From: JBBDXA01 sp040902585
GTDB taxonomy: Bacteria > Planctomycetota > Phycisphaerae > Phycisphaerales > Phycisphaeraceae
Length of the DNA stretch: 6,897 nucleotides
Assembly: GCA_040902585.1 (NCBI GenBank)
Contig: JBBDXA010000058.1
Span: forward strand, 1 to 6,897
Direction of reading: 5' to 3'
In this document: positions 6,298 through 6,897 of the stretch, piece after piece
Layout: every line of letters begins with the position of its first letter
How positions within the stretch are numbered: position 1 is the stretch's first letter
Program-made: the position numbers and the translations under genes
The notes under the pieces: model-generated
What the model was told of the DNA's origin: nothing
The model's database searches: none
Seen by the model: only the letters and a program-made list of their open reading frames with translations

Positions 6298-6380
6298 TAT
6301 GTGTAGAGCATTTGAAAGTTCAGGCTTGTATCATCGACTGTTTGTAGGAAGAACCGCCAGCTCGTTTCAACCCTAGGTAA

Positions 6381-6395
6381 GTCGCCCCGATTTAG
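6381..6395 (+). repeat. attachment-site repeat, distal copy (attR-like)
   Basis: The second perfect copy of GTCGCCCCGATTTAG. It carries only the last bases of a tRNA-Pro acceptor strand, with no tRNA body before it. Its TTA at 6392-6394 is the TAA stop codon of the minus-strand isomerase-like gene. Confidence 0.8.
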
Positions 6396-6897
6396 ACCAG
6401 TGCAAGTTCGGTGTGTGCATAGCGCAGACTTGCGTTGACATTCTCATCCTCCAGCTTCACGCGCTCTTCCTCGCTCAGCGAACTCACCTGCTGCAATTCC
6501 TTGGCCGCCCGCGTCGCCAGCAGGCGATCGATCCACAGCACATCATCCTTCGCCGCGTCGTTCAGGGTCGCCCAGTATCGCTTCGTCAGCACCGGCACCT
6601 TCAAGGCATCGCGCGTGATCAACTCCAGCGCGAAGTTCACCTTCGGCTTCGCCTTCTTCAGGATCGCGACCACCCGCTTCAGGTCGATGCAGCCATGACC
6701 CAGCGGTATGTCGCCCAGCAGGAAGCCTTCGTCGTACTGCTTCACCGCCTGATCCTTAAGATGCACACTGAAGGCATACGGCGCGAGGGCGGTGGCGGTG
6801 ATGACCGGGTCTTCCAGCAGGGCCATGCTGTTGCCTGTGTCCACGCAGGCGCCGATGTACTCGCTGCTGATGGCTTTGAAGAGAGCGACGCGCTCGT
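6392..6897 (-). CDS. sugar phosphate isomerase/epimerase-like TIM-barrel protein, C-terminal part
   Basis: The last 167 or so codons of a gene that enters from the right edge. The reading frame is open through to base 6897, so the GTG at 6844 is not the start. Motifs typical of the xylose-isomerase-like (AP endonuclease family 2) TIM barrel are visible: IGACVDTGNS spanning about 6827-6856, FSVHLKD with its metal-ligand histidine (HLKD at 6752-6763), IPLGHGCIDL just after it, and LELITRD with a conserved glutamate near 6623-6625. These enzymes act on sugars or cyclitols (isomerases, epimerases, dehydratases); the substrate cannot be told. The family is greatly expanded in planctomycetes. The C-terminal 60 residues are rich in Glu, Lys and Leu (SLSEEERVKLEDENVN). 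The stop codon lies inside the distal repeat of the tRNA-Pro island. Confidence 0.85.
   Translation of the reverse strand, partial: ERVALFKAISSEYIGACVDTGNSMALLEDPVITATALAPYAFSVHLKDQAVKQYDEGFLLGDIPLGHGCIDLKRVVAILKKAKPKVNFALELITRDALKVPVLTKRYWATLNDAAKDDVLWIDRLLATRAAKELQQVSSLSEEERVKLEDENVNASLRYAHTELALV

Larger units (their letters stand above)
5116..6395. mobile_element. one-gene genomic island integrated at the tRNA-Pro 3' end
   Basis: A perfect 15-bp direct repeat (5116-5130 and 6381-6395) bounds 1250 bp of unique sequence; one repeat copy plus insert is 1265 bp. The left copy is the tRNA-Pro 3' end, the classic target of tyrosine-recombinase integration, which rebuilds the tRNA at one junction. 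The insert holds one intact gene, a CoiA-like nuclease, in the tRNA orientation, with about 114 nt of non-coding DNA before it and 83 nt after. I see no integrase, excisionase or replication gene. The final 120 nt scored (6241-6360) are about 45% GC by hand count, well below the flanking genes. Inference: either a non-autonomous island moved by a recombinase encoded elsewhere, or the remnant of a larger element. Confidence 0.75.

Noticed and set aside
6299..6376. A 25-codon open frame after the nuclease gene, with AGGAG about 13 nt upstream
   Set aside because: It is too short, lies in low-GC non-coding DNA at the island end, the spacing to the ribosome-like site is long, and its sequence resembles neither an excisionase nor an integrase end.

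Overview
The window reads as chromosomal DNA from a GC-rich bacterium, most likely a planctomycete (Planctomycetota) or a close relative. This rests on the familiar look of several proteins: an Nramp-type transporter with a long charged N-terminus before GPGWLQSAIT, a xylose-isomerase-like TIM-barrel protein and a PPP-type phosphatase. It also rests on intergenic degenerate repeats of a kind I associate with such genomes. The assignment is inference; there is no rRNA or marker gene here.

Layout, left to right. A divergently transcribed partial Nramp-family metal transporter (minus strand, cut by the left edge) is followed by an unrecognised 118-residue three-helix membrane protein and a 487-residue MFS transporter with two extra central helices (both plus strand). 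The MFS gene converges on a minus-strand serine/threonine-type metallophosphatase. The spacer between them is an array of 8-bp units in both orientations that has spread into the phosphatase stop-codon region. Upstream of the phosphatase lies a second, different inverted-repeat element, then a promoter and tRNA-Ile(GAT), a YbhB/PEBP-family gene (plus), a TerC-family gene (minus, converging with a 3-nt gap), and tRNA-Pro(TGG).

The most notable part is 5116-6395. The last nine bases of the tRNA-Pro acceptor arm, the discriminator base and the following five bases (15 bp, GTCGCCCCGATTTAG) are repeated perfectly 1265 bp downstream. Between the copies lies a single gene for a CoiA-like PD-(D/E)XK nuclease with cysteine pairs, and no integrase. 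This is the signature of site-specific integration into a tRNA 3' end, giving a one-gene island. The downstream copy also contains the stop codon of the next gene, a minus-strand sugar isomerase/epimerase-like protein cut by the right edge. The inferred empty site would therefore place that stop codon one base from the tRNA, and insertion would have left both genes intact.

Apart from the island, the window is ordinary housekeeping and transport content. The genes do not form one pathway, and strand changes are frequent, so most appear to be transcribed singly.
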